NCBI GenBank assembly: GCA_029263395.1 | Contig: JAJCXO010000229.1 | Span: 1 to 64,000, forward strand | Source: Acidobacteriota bacterium | Lineage (GTDB): Bacteria; Acidobacteriota; Thermoanaerobaculia; Multivoradales; J023 | Reading direction: 5' to 3' | Length of the DNA stretch: 64,000 nucleotides | In this document: one piece after another, positions 17,861 to 26,850 of the stretch | Layout: every line of letters begins with the position of its first letter | Numbering within the stretch: the first letter of the stretch is position 1 | Program-made: the position numbers and the translations under genes | Notes under the pieces: generated by a model | Told to the model about the DNA's origin: nothing | Database searches by the model: none | The model's input: the letters and a program-made list of their open reading frames with translations, nothing else

Positions 17861-19320
17861 TCGTCGCCGGCCTCAGGAGCGCCGACGGTCAACGCACGCG
17901 GTGAACGCTCGGTTTCGAGCAGGTCGGCGAGCAGTTGCCGTTCGGCGATCACCGTCGCGTTGGCGCCATCCACCAATACTTCCGCCGGCCGCCCATGGTC
18001 GTTGTAGTTCGATGCCATCGAGACGCCATAAGCACCGGCCGAGAACACTGCCAACAGGTCCCCCTGCGCCATTTCCGGCAACGGCCGACTGCGGGCCAAA
18101 AAATCACCAGTCTCGCAAATAGGTCCGACCACATCACACTCCACCAGCCCCGGCAAATCCGGGCGTTCGACCCGCGACGGAGCGAGGTGCTGAGCGGGCG
18201 GCCGCACCGGCCAGAGGAAGTGGAAGGCTCGATACAACGCCGGGCGGATCAACGTGTGCATGCCGGCATCACAAATCACGAAGCGCTTCTGACGCCCCTG
18301 TTTGAGGTATTGGACCCGGGTGACCAACACCCCAGCATTGCCGATGATCGAGCGCCCGGGCTCGAGCAGAATCTCGAGCCCACCGGCGGCGCGCTCAGCA
18401 AGCAACGGCACAATTTGTGCAGCGTAATCTTCCGGCGTCGACGACTCGTCCTGACGGTAGTCGACTCCCCAACCGCCCCCGAGATCGAGAACCGACGGTC
18501 GATGTCCACCAGCCTCCAAACGGTCGAGCAGCCCGAGCAAAACCCTCACCGTCTCGACGTAGGGCTGCACCTCGCGCACCGGTGAGCCGATGTGGACTTG
18601 AAGTCCCACCAACTCGACCGCGGGATGGTCGCGGTAGGCGTCGAACAACCCCGGTACTTGATCGGCGTAGACGCCAAACTTGTTCTCTTCGAGGCCTGTG
18701 GTCGTGTACTCATGGGTACGAGCGTCGACGTCTGGGTTGACCCGCAAGCAGGCTCGAGCCGGGACTCCGAGCTGGGCGGCGATAGCTGCGATGCGCTCGA
18801 GCTCGCTGGCAGATTCGACATTGAATAAACCGACCGGGCCACGGGTCAATAGATCATCGCGACCAAACGCCTCCGCTCGACCAGCGAGTGGACTGAAACG
18901 TCCGTCGAGGGCGGCCCGCACCTCGTCCTCGGTCTTGGCGACGCCGGCAAACACGATGTCGGCCATCGGGGTACCTGCCAGCCAGGCACGCTCGAGCTCA
19001 CCGATGGACACCACGTCCATTCGTCCACCGAGCTCACGAATCAAGCGGCAGATATGGAGATTCGGACTCGACTTGACCGCATAATGAAGCCGTGCGTCGA
19101 GCGGTGCAAAAGCCTTGCGCAGGCGTTCGAAGGCCCGGGTTGCCGCCGCTTTCGAGTAGATGTAGACCGGCGTGTCGACCGCATCCGCGATCACCTCGAC
19201 GGGAACATCCTCGGCAAACAATTGGCCCTCGTGGTAGCGAAAGCCGTCGAACCTGAGACCGGACTCGCGGTCGTCGGCTACAGTCCCCTCAGTCGGGGCA
19301 GTCGTCATTTGTACAGGCAT
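17857..19320 (-). CDS. lysA: Diaminopimelate decarboxylase
   Basis: PLP enzyme (fold type III) that decarboxylates meso-diaminopimelate to L-lysine, the last step of the DAP pathway. Seen: PVYIYSKAAATRAF, PLP Lys83 (LHYAVKSSPN), the phosphate loop LDLGGGWGVDY, EPGRSIIGNAG, and substrate residues CDAGMHTLIRPALY and CDVVGPICETGDFLA. Length 487 is somewhat above the usual 420-450; the extra is N-terminal, and the start is uncertain among 19368, 19320 and 19308, none with a good ribosome binding site. Coupled to the downstream serine hydrolase by a four-base overlap. Confidence 0.93.
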   Translation of the reverse strand: MPVQMTTAPTEGTVADDRESGLRFDGFRYHEGQLFAEDVPVEVIADAVDTPVYIYSKAAATRAFERLRKAFAPLDARLHYAVKSSPNLHICRLIRELGGRMDVVSIGELERAWLAGTPMADIVFAGVAKTEDEVRAALDGRFSPLAGRAEAFGRDDLLTRGPVGLFNVESASELERIAAIAAQLGVPARACLRVNPDVDARTHEYTTTGLEENKFGVYADQVPGLFDAYRDHPAVELVGLQVHIGSPVREVQPYVETVRVLLGLLDRLEAGGHRPSVLDLGGGWGVDYRQDESSTPEDYAAQIVPLLAERAAGGLEILLEPGRSIIGNAGVLVTRVQYLKQGRQKRFVICDAGMHTLIRPALYRAFHFLWPVRPPAQHLAPSRVERPDLPGLVECDVVGPICETGDFLARSRPLPEMAQGDLLAVFSAGAYGVSMASNYNDHGRPAEVLVDGANATVIAERQLLADLLETERSPRALTVGAPEAGDE

Positions 19321-19553
19321 GACGGAGGATACAACGCTTTCGACCCACAGCGTCAAGCGTTTCGACACCTACCCTGGCAATCCTTTCGAACTGCAATGTT
19401 TCGACCTGCAGCTCAAGCGTCGGCGAATCCTCTGACCTGTCACAAATCGCTTTGTCATCCTCCCCGATGAGGGAGTCTGGTGATGTTCTGCGCTCTAGTA
19501 TCGAGGGCCCGGTCAACAAAACGATTTTTCACCAATAGTGCGAGGAGCCTCCG

Positions 19554-20789
19554 ATGATTTTCCATTCTGCCCGACTCATCCTGTGTTTATTAGCTCTAGT
19601 GATCCTGTCGCCGACACTTGCCGCCGCCACAACCGTCCAGGTTGTCGGCCTCGAAGCCGCCGACGCTGACTTGCACGTAACCCTGGCTTGGTCCGAGATC
19701 CACGAAGTCACGGCGGCCCGGCTGGCGGTCCGTGATGCCAAGGGTACCGAACTCACCAGCCTGCCGATCGAGGCTCCGCTGGGTGAGACGGTCATGGTCG
19801 AAATACCCGATGTACTGTCGGCGGTGGCGGACGGCAATCTGCAATTCTCCTTGGCAATTCTCACGGATTCAGACAAGCTGGCGGCACCACTACCGTTTCG
19901 TATTCGGTTCGACTGTCCGAAACCGGATCTCTGTCACTTCGAAGTCCAGCCTGGCCTCCGACTGACGGATACCATCGATTTGGCGCCGGAACTCGCCGAA
20001 GCCATCGACGCCAACCCAGACCAGGCCGTCAACCTAATGGCACTCACCAAACAGCGGCCCGAGTTGCGTGGGGAAGCCTACAGTTATGCCTTTGACCTCG
20101 AACACAGCGGCACAACCGAAGCCAGTACTGCTGGCTGCACCTGTGCCTGGACCTCGGTGACCGACAGCTACGAAACCAGTTGTGGCGCCTACGCTACCCT
20201 GGAGGACAACGCTTGGAGTCGCTCGAGCATCGCCGATGCCGATCTCGACCTCAGACTCGAGTTACGCTGCAACCAGATCGAGATCCCGAACCGAATTGCG
20301 GTATCAACGCCTGCCGGTCGCATCGTCATCTCTCCCCCCAGCCTCGTGCCTTGTGCCGCACCTTGTATCGGCACCGTGGCCCATGGGTTGACCGGTGGTG
20401 CGAGGGTGATTGCTGAAGCTGGTTTCAACGCCTTGGCCGAGATCGACTTGACCCTCGATTGGGAGATCGATGGACAACTCACGGCAGCGGAACGGCTGAG
20501 CTTGGCAATCCCCTTGGCGGCCGTCGGCCAAGGCGACAACAGTGTTCAATTTTCTCCGCCGCTTGTTTACCGCCCTGCGCCCTCTAACGCTTCGGCAAAC
20601 ATCCATGCGGATGCCTTCGCCCAACGCCTCAACCTCTACACAAGTGCCATTGCTCTCGGCAGCTTCCATACGGTCGGGCTGGCCGCCTCCGGTTTCGCCG
20701 AATGTGCCCTGCAACAAACGGCTGACGTCCACACTTCCCTGTTCTGCCGAGACAAAGAGATCGGTTTACTGTCAGGTGACCGTCCCTGA
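19554..20789 (+). CDS. Secreted Cys-motif protein B (module B), paralogue of the 8289 gene
   Basis: A 411-residue exported protein. The ATG is preceded by GAGGAG; the signal peptide (about 1-24) ends LAAAT. It shares with the protein at 8289 the Cys motifs CPKPDLC (about 121), CTCAW (about 192), LELRC (about 230) and CAAPC (about 260), and the phrases KQRPELRG versus AQHPELAP, and AEIDLTL versus AEIDVSL. The paralogues are too divergent for recent duplication. It is convergent with a kinase gene 43 bases away, exactly as in module A. Family unknown; likely periplasmic or surface-located. Confidence 0.8.
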   Translation: MIFHSARLILCLLALVILSPTLAAATTVQVVGLEAADADLHVTLAWSEIHEVTAARLAVRDAKGTELTSLPIEAPLGETVMVEIPDVLSAVADGNLQFSLAILTDSDKLAAPLPFRIRFDCPKPDLCHFEVQPGLRLTDTIDLAPELAEAIDANPDQAVNLMALTKQRPELRGEAYSYAFDLEHSGTTEASTAGCTCAWTSVTDSYETSCGAYATLEDNAWSRSSIADADLDLRLELRCNQIEIPNRIAVSTPAGRIVISPPSLVPCAAPCIGTVAHGLTGGARVIAEAGFNALAEIDLTLDWEIDGQLTAAERLSLAIPLAAVGQGDNSVQFSPPLVYRPAPSNASANIHADAFAQRLNLYTSAIALGSFHTVGLAASGFAECALQQTADVHTSLFCRDKEIGLLSGDRP

Positions 20790-20832
20790 CAAATATCGGT
20801 CGGCTGTCCTCACCAAGACTGCAGGATCAATA

Positions 20833-23490
20833 TCAATCGGAGCTCGATGGCTGACGGTCCCAAATCCGGTAAAGCTGGTCCAGCCGGTCTTGCGTCACGG
20901 CTGTGATCTCGGCTGCATCCGGCTCGTTGTCCAAACTGGGAAGACTGTCCAAAGCCCGGAGGCTGTCCAACAAAACAGCCTCCGCTTGCTGGTACAACCC
21001 TAGGATCCCCAGACACTCTCCCAGAGCGCTCTGCGCCTCGGCGATACGCCAGTGCCCGGCAGCGTAACTTCCGCTCCGAATCTCCACTGCGTGCTCGAGG
21101 AATGGCCTCGCACCGGCACAGTCGCCGTTCCCAGCGACCCGTGAGCCGAGCCGCATCAAGGCATGGCCGGTTCGCCAATGTCCGTCGGGATAAGCAGCAC
21201 TGAAAACTGCCAGGGCTTCACGGTAGGTCGACTCGGCCTGCGCCCCGAGATCCGCTTCAACCAAGGTATCCCCGAGGTTCAACAACACAGCTCCCCGCCG
21301 CGGATGCTCAGAACCCAAGGCCTGAGCCAGGAGCGCGGCCGCTTGCTCAAAATCAGCGACCGCGGCCACATAGTCTCCGCGGGCACGAGCGACGTCCGCA
21401 AGGTTGTTGAGACTAAACGCGACGTCAGGATGGTCATCACCCAATAGTCGCTGGCGGGCCACCAACACCTGTCGATGTAGCGTTTCAGCAGCCTGTAAAT
21501 CGCCGCGAGCAAACAATACTGTCGCCAAGTTGGAGAGATTGTAGATCGTATCAGGATGCTCTTCACTCAGAAGTTCGCGACGGATCCCCGCCGCACGACG
21601 GAACAACGTTTCGGCCTCCTCCAGCTTGCCCTCCTGGAAGCGCACTGAAGCGAGGTTGTTGAGCGAACGGGCAGTTGCAACATCGCGGCTCCCAAGCAGT
21701 TCTTCTCGCATCTCGACCGCCTGCTCGAAAAGCGCCCCAGCGGCCTCGAGATCACCACGGCTGAACCTCACGACACCGAGAATATCCAAACTCATCGCAA
21801 CATCAGGATGGCGCTCGCCGAGCTCCCGTCGCTGCACCACCAGCGCTTGTTCGAGTTGTTCCTCGGCATCATCCAAGTCACCGAGCTCAATCAAAACATC
21901 GGCGTGTTCGGCCAGCCCTCGCGCCACTTCGACGTGTTCATCACCCAACGTCTCACGCCGCACTTCAACCGACCGCTCGTAAAGGTCCGCGGAGGGTTGA
22001 TACAGCCCCAAGTTCTTGTAGACCTGCCCCATCGTCGAAAGCAATTGGGACTGTACGGCTTCCTGCCCCGCGAGCTGCTCGATCTTGGTTGCGCCACGAT
22101 CGAGGATCTCGCGAGCTCGTACCTCGTTGCCGCGCGCCTCCCCCGGATCCGCCAAGCGAAACAGCTCGATCAAAAACGAGCTGACGGTCTCCGCCCGTAC
22201 CGTCTGCTCTTCGGCACGCTGGCGATGGCGGTCGGCAACCCGCGCCTGATGGGTGGTCGCGATCAATCCTCCCACCAGAGAAGCGGTCGCCAGGCCTCCC
22301 GCCACCACCACCGCCCGATACCGCCGGACCCATTTACTCATTCGATAGCCGAAGCTCGAAGGACGCGCCCGCACCGGCCGTAGCTCGAGGTGACGCCCAA
22401 GATCATCCGCCAACTGGCCGACCGTCGGATAACGACGCTCGGGCTCCTTGCGCATCGCCATCAACACAATGTTGTCGAGATCCCCTCGCAGCCGTCGGTG
22501 CAGAGACGATGGCCGGATGCCACGCTGAGCCGCGAGGTCGGCGGCGGACAGCAAGTCGGGACTTGCAACCACAGCGCTCGGACGGGTCGCTTCAGCGGTA
22601 CACACCAGCTGCTCCATCTCGCTGTAAGCCTTGTCGTCTAGACGATAGGGCGGTCTGCCCGTCAGCAGGCGATAGAGGATGACTCCCAGCGAGTAGACGT
22701 CCGTTGCGGTGGTCAACACTTGGCCACGGAGTTGCTCTGGGCTGGCGTATTCAGGGGTCAGCATCTGAACGCCGGTCATCGTTCGAGGGTGTTCACTCGG
22801 CGCCAGTAGCTTGGCGATACCGAAGTCCAAAAGTTTGGGCAGTCCATCCGCCGTGACCAGAATGTTCGACGGTTTGAGATCCCGATGGATGATCAGCTTT
22901 TGATGGGCGTATTGGACCGCGCCACAAACGCTCATGAAAAGCCGCAGGCGATCCTCGATCGAGAGCTGCCTGCGGTCGCAGTAGGCTTCGAGGGTTTCTC
23001 CCTCGACCAGCTCCATCGCAAAATAGGGACGTCCATCCTGGGTCGAGCCACCGTCGATCAAGCGAGCGATGTTGGGATGTTCGAGATCCGCCAAGATCTG
23101 GCGCTCACGTCGCAAGCGGTCGAGGATCTCATCCGTATCCATGCCGCGTTTGATGACCTTGACCGCAACTCTCTGGCGAACCTCCCCTTCTCGCTCCGCC
23201 AGATACACAACTCCAGTGCCACCGCGTCCAACCTCGCGCACGACTCGATACGGGCCGATATTCACCACCGCCTCTTCCCGCGGTGCCGAAGCCGCAAGCT
23301 CGAATCCACCGCGGACCACACGCTCTACCCGGTGACTGCGTTCTCCCGCGGACAACAACGATTCAACTTCCAGCTGCAGCTCAGCATCGCCTTCACAGGC
23401 GGTCGTGAGCCACTCATCTCGGGTGGCCAGGGACTGTTCGAGGGCATCGTGAAACAGCTCCTCGACCTGTCGCCAGCGCGCTGAATCCAT
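20833..23490 (-). CDS. Membrane Ser/Thr protein kinase with periplasmic TPR domain (module B)
   Basis: An 885-residue PknB-type kinase. The ATG at 23490 is chosen because it overlaps the sigma-factor stop (TGATG) and starts the conserved RWRQVEELF segment. Catalytic features: GRGGTGVV loop (88-95), VAVK Lys111, HRDLKPSN (202-209), DFG (222-224). A transmembrane helix (about 393-412) is followed by a coiled linker and at least seven TPR units of about 42 residues (about 470-860). The C-terminal domain is predicted to be outside. It matches the kinase at 9719 in domain order throughout, with the highest similarity in the kinase domain. Confidence 0.92.
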   Translation of the reverse strand: MDSARWRQVEELFHDALEQSLATRDEWLTTACEGDAELQLEVESLLSAGERSHRVERVVRGGFELAASAPREEAVVNIGPYRVVREVGRGGTGVVYLAEREGEVRQRVAVKVIKRGMDTDEILDRLRRERQILADLEHPNIARLIDGGSTQDGRPYFAMELVEGETLEAYCDRRQLSIEDRLRLFMSVCGAVQYAHQKLIIHRDLKPSNILVTADGLPKLLDFGIAKLLAPSEHPRTMTGVQMLTPEYASPEQLRGQVLTTATDVYSLGVILYRLLTGRPPYRLDDKAYSEMEQLVCTAEATRPSAVVASPDLLSAADLAAQRGIRPSSLHRRLRGDLDNIVLMAMRKEPERRYPTVGQLADDLGRHLELRPVRARPSSFGYRMSKWVRRYRAVVVAGGLATASLVGGLIATTHQARVADRHRQRAEEQTVRAETVSSFLIELFRLADPGEARGNEVRAREILDRGATKIEQLAGQEAVQSQLLSTMGQVYKNLGLYQPSADLYERSVEVRRETLGDEHVEVARGLAEHADVLIELGDLDDAEEQLEQALVVQRRELGERHPDVAMSLDILGVVRFSRGDLEAAGALFEQAVEMREELLGSRDVATARSLNNLASVRFQEGKLEEAETLFRRAAGIRRELLSEEHPDTIYNLSNLATVLFARGDLQAAETLHRQVLVARQRLLGDDHPDVAFSLNNLADVARARGDYVAAVADFEQAAALLAQALGSEHPRRGAVLLNLGDTLVEADLGAQAESTYREALAVFSAAYPDGHWRTGHALMRLGSRVAGNGDCAGARPFLEHAVEIRSGSYAAGHWRIAEAQSALGECLGILGLYQQAEAVLLDSLRALDSLPSLDNEPDAAEITAVTQDRLDQLYRIWDRQPSSSD

Positions 23491-24071
23491 CAGTCGTCCA
23501 TCTCCCGAGCCAGCCAAGCTTTGGCCAGCTTGAGATCGCGCTCGACGGTAGCATGGGACAACGTCAACACCTCGGCCGTTTCGTCGATGGTCAAACCCGC
23601 AAAAAACCGCAGCTCCACCACTCTCGCCTTGCGTTCATCCATTGCTGCCAACCGCTTCAGGGCATCGTCCAGCGCCAGCAGATCGGTGGCCTGCTCGATG
23701 GCGATCTCCAAACCGTCCAACGCGATCGGACGCTCCGGACCACCACGCTTGGCGGCCGCCTGCTGACGAGCAAAATCGATCAAGATCCGGCGCATCAAAC
23801 GCGCTGCCACGGCAAAAAAGTGCTGCCGACCATGCCATCGCACATCGAGGCCGACAAGCCGTAGATAGGCCTCGTGCACCAGCGCCGTCGGTTGCAGTAC
23901 ATGGTCCGGGCCTTCCCGGCTCATGTAGCTATGGGCCAGCCGCCGCAGCTCACTGTAAACCATCGGCGTCAACTGATCGAGAGCCTCCGGATTGCCGGAT
24001 TGCCATGAGATCAGCAAACGTGTCACCGGAGATTCCGGCGGGGCGTCGGGGCCAGGAAGCGATTCGTTCAT
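23490..24071 (-). CDS. ECF sigma factor, STPK-associated type (module B)
   Basis: A 193-residue ECF-like sigma factor paralogous to the one at 12342. Sigma2 (about 15-105) has LDQLTPMVYSELRRLAHSYM and HFFAVAARLMRRILIDFAR; sigma4 (about 130-188) has VVELRFFAGLTIDETAEVL and SHATVERDLKLAKAWLA. The segment VLQPTALVHEAYLRLV places Thr62 where other ECF factors carry acidic residues. The stop overlaps the kinase start by one base. The N-terminal tail is Pro-rich. No anti-sigma factor nearby; the kinase is the expected regulator. Confidence 0.9.
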   Translation of the reverse strand: MNESLPGPDAPPESPVTRLLISWQSGNPEALDQLTPMVYSELRRLAHSYMSREGPDHVLQPTALVHEAYLRLVGLDVRWHGRQHFFAVAARLMRRILIDFARQQAAAKRGGPERPIALDGLEIAIEQATDLLALDDALKRLAAMDERKARVVELRFFAGLTIDETAEVLTLSHATVERDLKLAKAWLAREMDD

Positions 24072-24092
24072 GGCGCGACCATCAACCGATCT

Positions 24093-25109
24093 TCAGGACG
24101 AAGCGCTTTCGAGCTGGTCGAGTGCTTCCCAGCTTGCTGCCACATTGGCCCCGACATAGGTGTTCTGGGGATCTCGCCGGCCAAAGTACGTACCGAAGGC
24201 GGCGCTGGTTGCGAGTCTGCAGCACGCCAGATGAAACACAATCTCCCGCTCGGCGGCCGTCAGAGGGGTGACTTCTTCGTAGCCCGCCAAAACCAAGTTG
24301 CCGACCCTCAACGGATCGTCGCTGCCCAGCAGGCCATAAGCCATGGCGATCGCGATCTCGAATACTCTGGTGCTGTAAACAACATCTCCAAAATCGATCA
24401 GCCCGACAACCCTGTCACCGTCGACCAACACGTTGTCGTTGTTGATGTCGCCGTGAATCACCGCTTTGGGCAGGGCTCCGAGTTGGGGGATCACCGTGTG
24501 TTCGAATCGATCGAGCAAGGCCAGCACTCTCTGCTGACGTTCAGGGGTTCGAATCGCATCCAGATAACAACGAACCCGCGGAAAGTTCTTCAAATCCCAA
24601 TCATCGTCGCAATACATCGCAGGGTGAGAAAAACCCTCGAGGGCACACTCGAACTCACCAACTGCACGCCCTAGACTGCGCAGTAGCTCGACGGACCGGT
24701 TGGCGGCAGCGGACCAGGGTGTGCCTTCGACATAGGTCAGTAGCCGGACTTGATGGTGCCCGTCACATCGATCGGAAACGGTGGCCATGGGGTCGCCGTT
24801 CAAGGTCGGCCAAATGCTGGAGACGGCAAACATCTCGACGCGGCTGCCAACCTCTGACATGACGCGGTTCTGCATATCCAGAACCCCCGAGTCAGCACCC
24901 GTTCGAGAGATCTTCAGCACCCACCTCTGCCCCGCCTGCTCGAGCCGGAAGTTCTGATCGTAATAGCTCGGCAAAACACTCGCGGTGACGTCGAGGCCAA
25001 AAAGACGCCATGCCATCGCCTCTGCCTCAGTCACAGAAAAGACAGGTGGGCTGCGCCGGGCCGGCGGGTCACTGACTGCTGTTTGCAAGGGAGAATCTGT
25101 GGTTAGCAC
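24093..25109 (-). CDS. APH-family small-molecule kinase (hydroxylysine/homoserine kinase-like)
   Basis: A 338-residue aminoglycoside-phosphotransferase-fold kinase. Seen: SYYDQNFRL near 48-56 (nucleotide loop, as in hydroxylysine-kinase-like proteins), WVLKIS Lys66, catalytic HGD (219-221) with Asn226 (NNDNVLV), and metal-binding DFGD (239-242). It resembles the kinase part of proteins acting on hydroxylysine or phosphoethanolamine-type amines, but the substrate cannot be told. It lies 21 bases upstream-side of the module B sigma factor on the same strand, so it may share its transcript. The GTG start has no clear ribosome binding site. Confidence 0.82.
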   Translation of the reverse strand: MLTTDSPLQTAVSDPPARRSPPVFSVTEAEAMAWRLFGLDVTASVLPSYYDQNFRLEQAGQRWVLKISRTGADSGVLDMQNRVMSEVGSRVEMFAVSSIWPTLNGDPMATVSDRCDGHHQVRLLTYVEGTPWSAAANRSVELLRSLGRAVGEFECALEGFSHPAMYCDDDWDLKNFPRVRCYLDAIRTPERQQRVLALLDRFEHTVIPQLGALPKAVIHGDINNDNVLVDGDRVVGLIDFGDVVYSTRVFEIAIAMAYGLLGSDDPLRVGNLVLAGYEEVTPLTAAEREIVFHLACCRLATSAAFGTYFGRRDPQNTYVGANVAASWEALDQLESASS

Positions 25110-25154
25110 CCGGCCAAATTAACATCTTTTACCCAGTCTTAACAAATCTCCGGG

Positions 25155-25230
25155 CTAGCTAGATCCCGTCCGAAAACGCATCGAGGTCGGTCCGTCCGTC
25201 AACGACAAAACGGGACGATGACGGGCTAAG
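25155..25230 (-). repeat. Truncated or internally deleted copy of the MITE-like element
   Basis: Begins CTAGCTAGATCCCGTC (25155-25170), the same terminal sequence as the element at 59920-60143, then about 25 further bases match its interior (AAAACGCATCGAGGTCGGTC versus the equivalent interior). The middle is missing; a possible remnant of the other end (AAAACGGGACGATGACGGG) follows. It directly abuts the 15-bp tandem repeat at 25224. Strand is given relative to the 59920 copy. Confidence 0.5.
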
Positions 25231-25283
25231 ACAGGACCGGCTAAGGCAGGACCGGCTAAGACAGGGCCGGCTAAGACAGGACC
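25224..25283. repeat. 15-bp tandem repeat (four units) covering the stop codon of the receiver-LpxC gene
   Basis: Units GGCTAAGACAGGACC, with one or two substitutions, at 25224, 25239, 25254 and 25269. Read on the gene's strand they give (E)PVLS-stop, P-A-L-S-stop, P-V-L-P-stop, P-V-L-S-stop: the stop codon is repeated four times in frame. Most likely replication slippage. Confidence 0.9.
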
Positions 25284-26587
25284 GGCTCAGCCACCCGACT
25301 CAATCGCTGGATCTCTTTGAGCAGATCGATGTTGTCGCGATGGCCGGTGAGACGCGCTGTCACTTTGCCACGGATCGCAAAACCCAGCAGATATAGATCG
25401 CCGATGATGTCCAAAATCTTGTGGCGTACAAACTCATCCTCGAACCGCAATTCGGTGTTGACGACATTGTCCTCGCCCACCATGATGCAGTTGTCGAGAC
25501 GACCGCCAGAACCCAGACCAAGTTCGGCCATCATTTTGAGATCGCGCATGAAACCGAAGGTCCGGGCCGGTGCAATTTCGGTCTTATAGGCCTCGAACGA
25601 GCTCAGTTCGAATTCGTAATACTGCTCACCGATCGGCGCCGGATAACGCAGCAAATAGGAAATACAGAAGCCATCGTAGGGTTCGATCGAAAGACTCTCG
25701 TCGCCGTCCTTGACCACTTCGTACTTGCGATCGATCACCAGCTCTTTGCGCGCCACACGCTGGCTCTCGAGGCCAGCCTCTTCAATCACCTTGCACAACT
25801 CCAAAGCCGAACCATCGAGCACTGGAATCTCGCCATGGACTTTGATGAAGAGATTGGTGATGCCTCGCGCATGCAAGGCCGAAAGTAAATGCTCGACGGT
25901 ACGAATGCTCTCGCCGTCGCGTGACAACGTCGTGGCGTATTCGGTGTCCTCAACCTGCCCGACATGGGCGGCGATGACTTTCTCCGCCGGCAGGGTCAGG
26001 AAGTGGATGCCGCTGTTGGGCGGCAACGGTTGCATGACCATTCCGGTGCGCGTGCCCGAATGGAGACCCAATCCATAAATAACTGTGCTGCGTTTGATCG
26101 TCTTCTGATGTTTGCGGGCGTTCTTGACGATCGGCAGCAGCGGCGGGGCGACAATTTCTTTCTCGATCTCGATCCGGTTGCGGCGCCCTTCGACTGGCGT
26201 CTGATGTGACCGTCGCCGGACTTTCTTCTGCTCCAAGGCGTCCGCCACCGCTTCTAGCACCTGATTGTAAGACAGCGGCTTCTCGAGATAGTCGTAAGCT
26301 CCCATCCGAATCGCCTTGACCGCCGTTGATACCGTGCCGTGACCAGAAATCATGATGACTGCGGCATTCGGATCGAGCTCGCGTAATGCATGGAGCACCT
26401 CCAGCCCATCCCGATCTGCCAACCAGATGTCGAGAAACACCACGTCGGGCCTTTTCTCCTCGAATAGTGCCAATCCCTCGAGACCACTGCTGGCGAGCAG
26501 CGGCTCATAACCTTCGTCGGACAGCACAGCAGCGACGGTGCCGAGAATCGCCGGCTCATCGTCAATAATCAGGACAGTGTTAGGCAT
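25271..26587 (-). CDS. lpxC: Response-regulator receiver fused to UDP-3-O-acyl-GlcNAc deacetylase LpxC
   Basis: LpxC is the Zn2+ hydrolase committing lipid A synthesis. Here an NtrC-type receiver domain precedes it. Numbered from the upstream TTG at 26605: receiver 8-125 with DD15-16, phosphoacceptor Asp59, Ser87, Lys109; linker 126-168; LpxC 169-440 with GLGLHSG, catalytic Glu238, zinc ligands His239, His395 and Asp399, and His422. All key residues of both domains are present, so phosphorylation-dependent control of the enzyme is plausible. The ATG at 26587 is chosen (GAGG 9 bases upstream, directly before the receiver). No histidine kinase is adjacent. Confidence 0.93.
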   Translation of the reverse strand: MPNTVLIIDDEPAILGTVAAVLSDEGYEPLLASSGLEGLALFEEKRPDVVFLDIWLADRDGLEVLHALRELDPNAAVIMISGHGTVSTAVKAIRMGAYDYLEKPLSYNQVLEAVADALEQKKVRRRSHQTPVEGRRNRIEIEKEIVAPPLLPIVKNARKHQKTIKRSTVIYGLGLHSGTRTGMVMQPLPPNSGIHFLTLPAEKVIAAHVGQVEDTEYATTLSRDGESIRTVEHLLSALHARGITNLFIKVHGEIPVLDGSALELCKVIEEAGLESQRVARKELVIDRKYEVVKDGDESLSIEPYDGFCISYLLRYPAPIGEQYYEFELSSFEAYKTEIAPARTFGFMRDLKMMAELGLGSGGRLDNCIMVGEDNVVNTELRFEDEFVRHKILDIIGDLYLLGFAIRGKVTARLTGHRDNIDLLKEIQRLSRVAEPVLS

Positions 26588-26850
26588 GCTTTGCGGCCTC
26601 GCCAATTTGTTATCTCAGGCTGTCACCTTGCACGGACGAACCTTGCGTGCCCTCGAAGGGTCTCTCAGGTGATCAAACTTTCCGATGTAGCGATGATACC
26701 GCACTGGCAAGGTCACGAGATGCCCTACAGCACACGGTCCCAGCGCTGGAGCGTCATCGCGGCACCTGAGGAGCATTGCGACCCCTCGACCAAACAGTTA
26801 TGCTGAGCCCACACAACGAGAGCCTAGCTGCTGACGATTGAGAGCCCAAG

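Noticed and set aside
26591-26806. 71-codon frame between the receiver-LpxC and GNAT genes
   Set aside because: It overlaps the divergent promoter region, has no ribosome binding site and no recognisable protein features.
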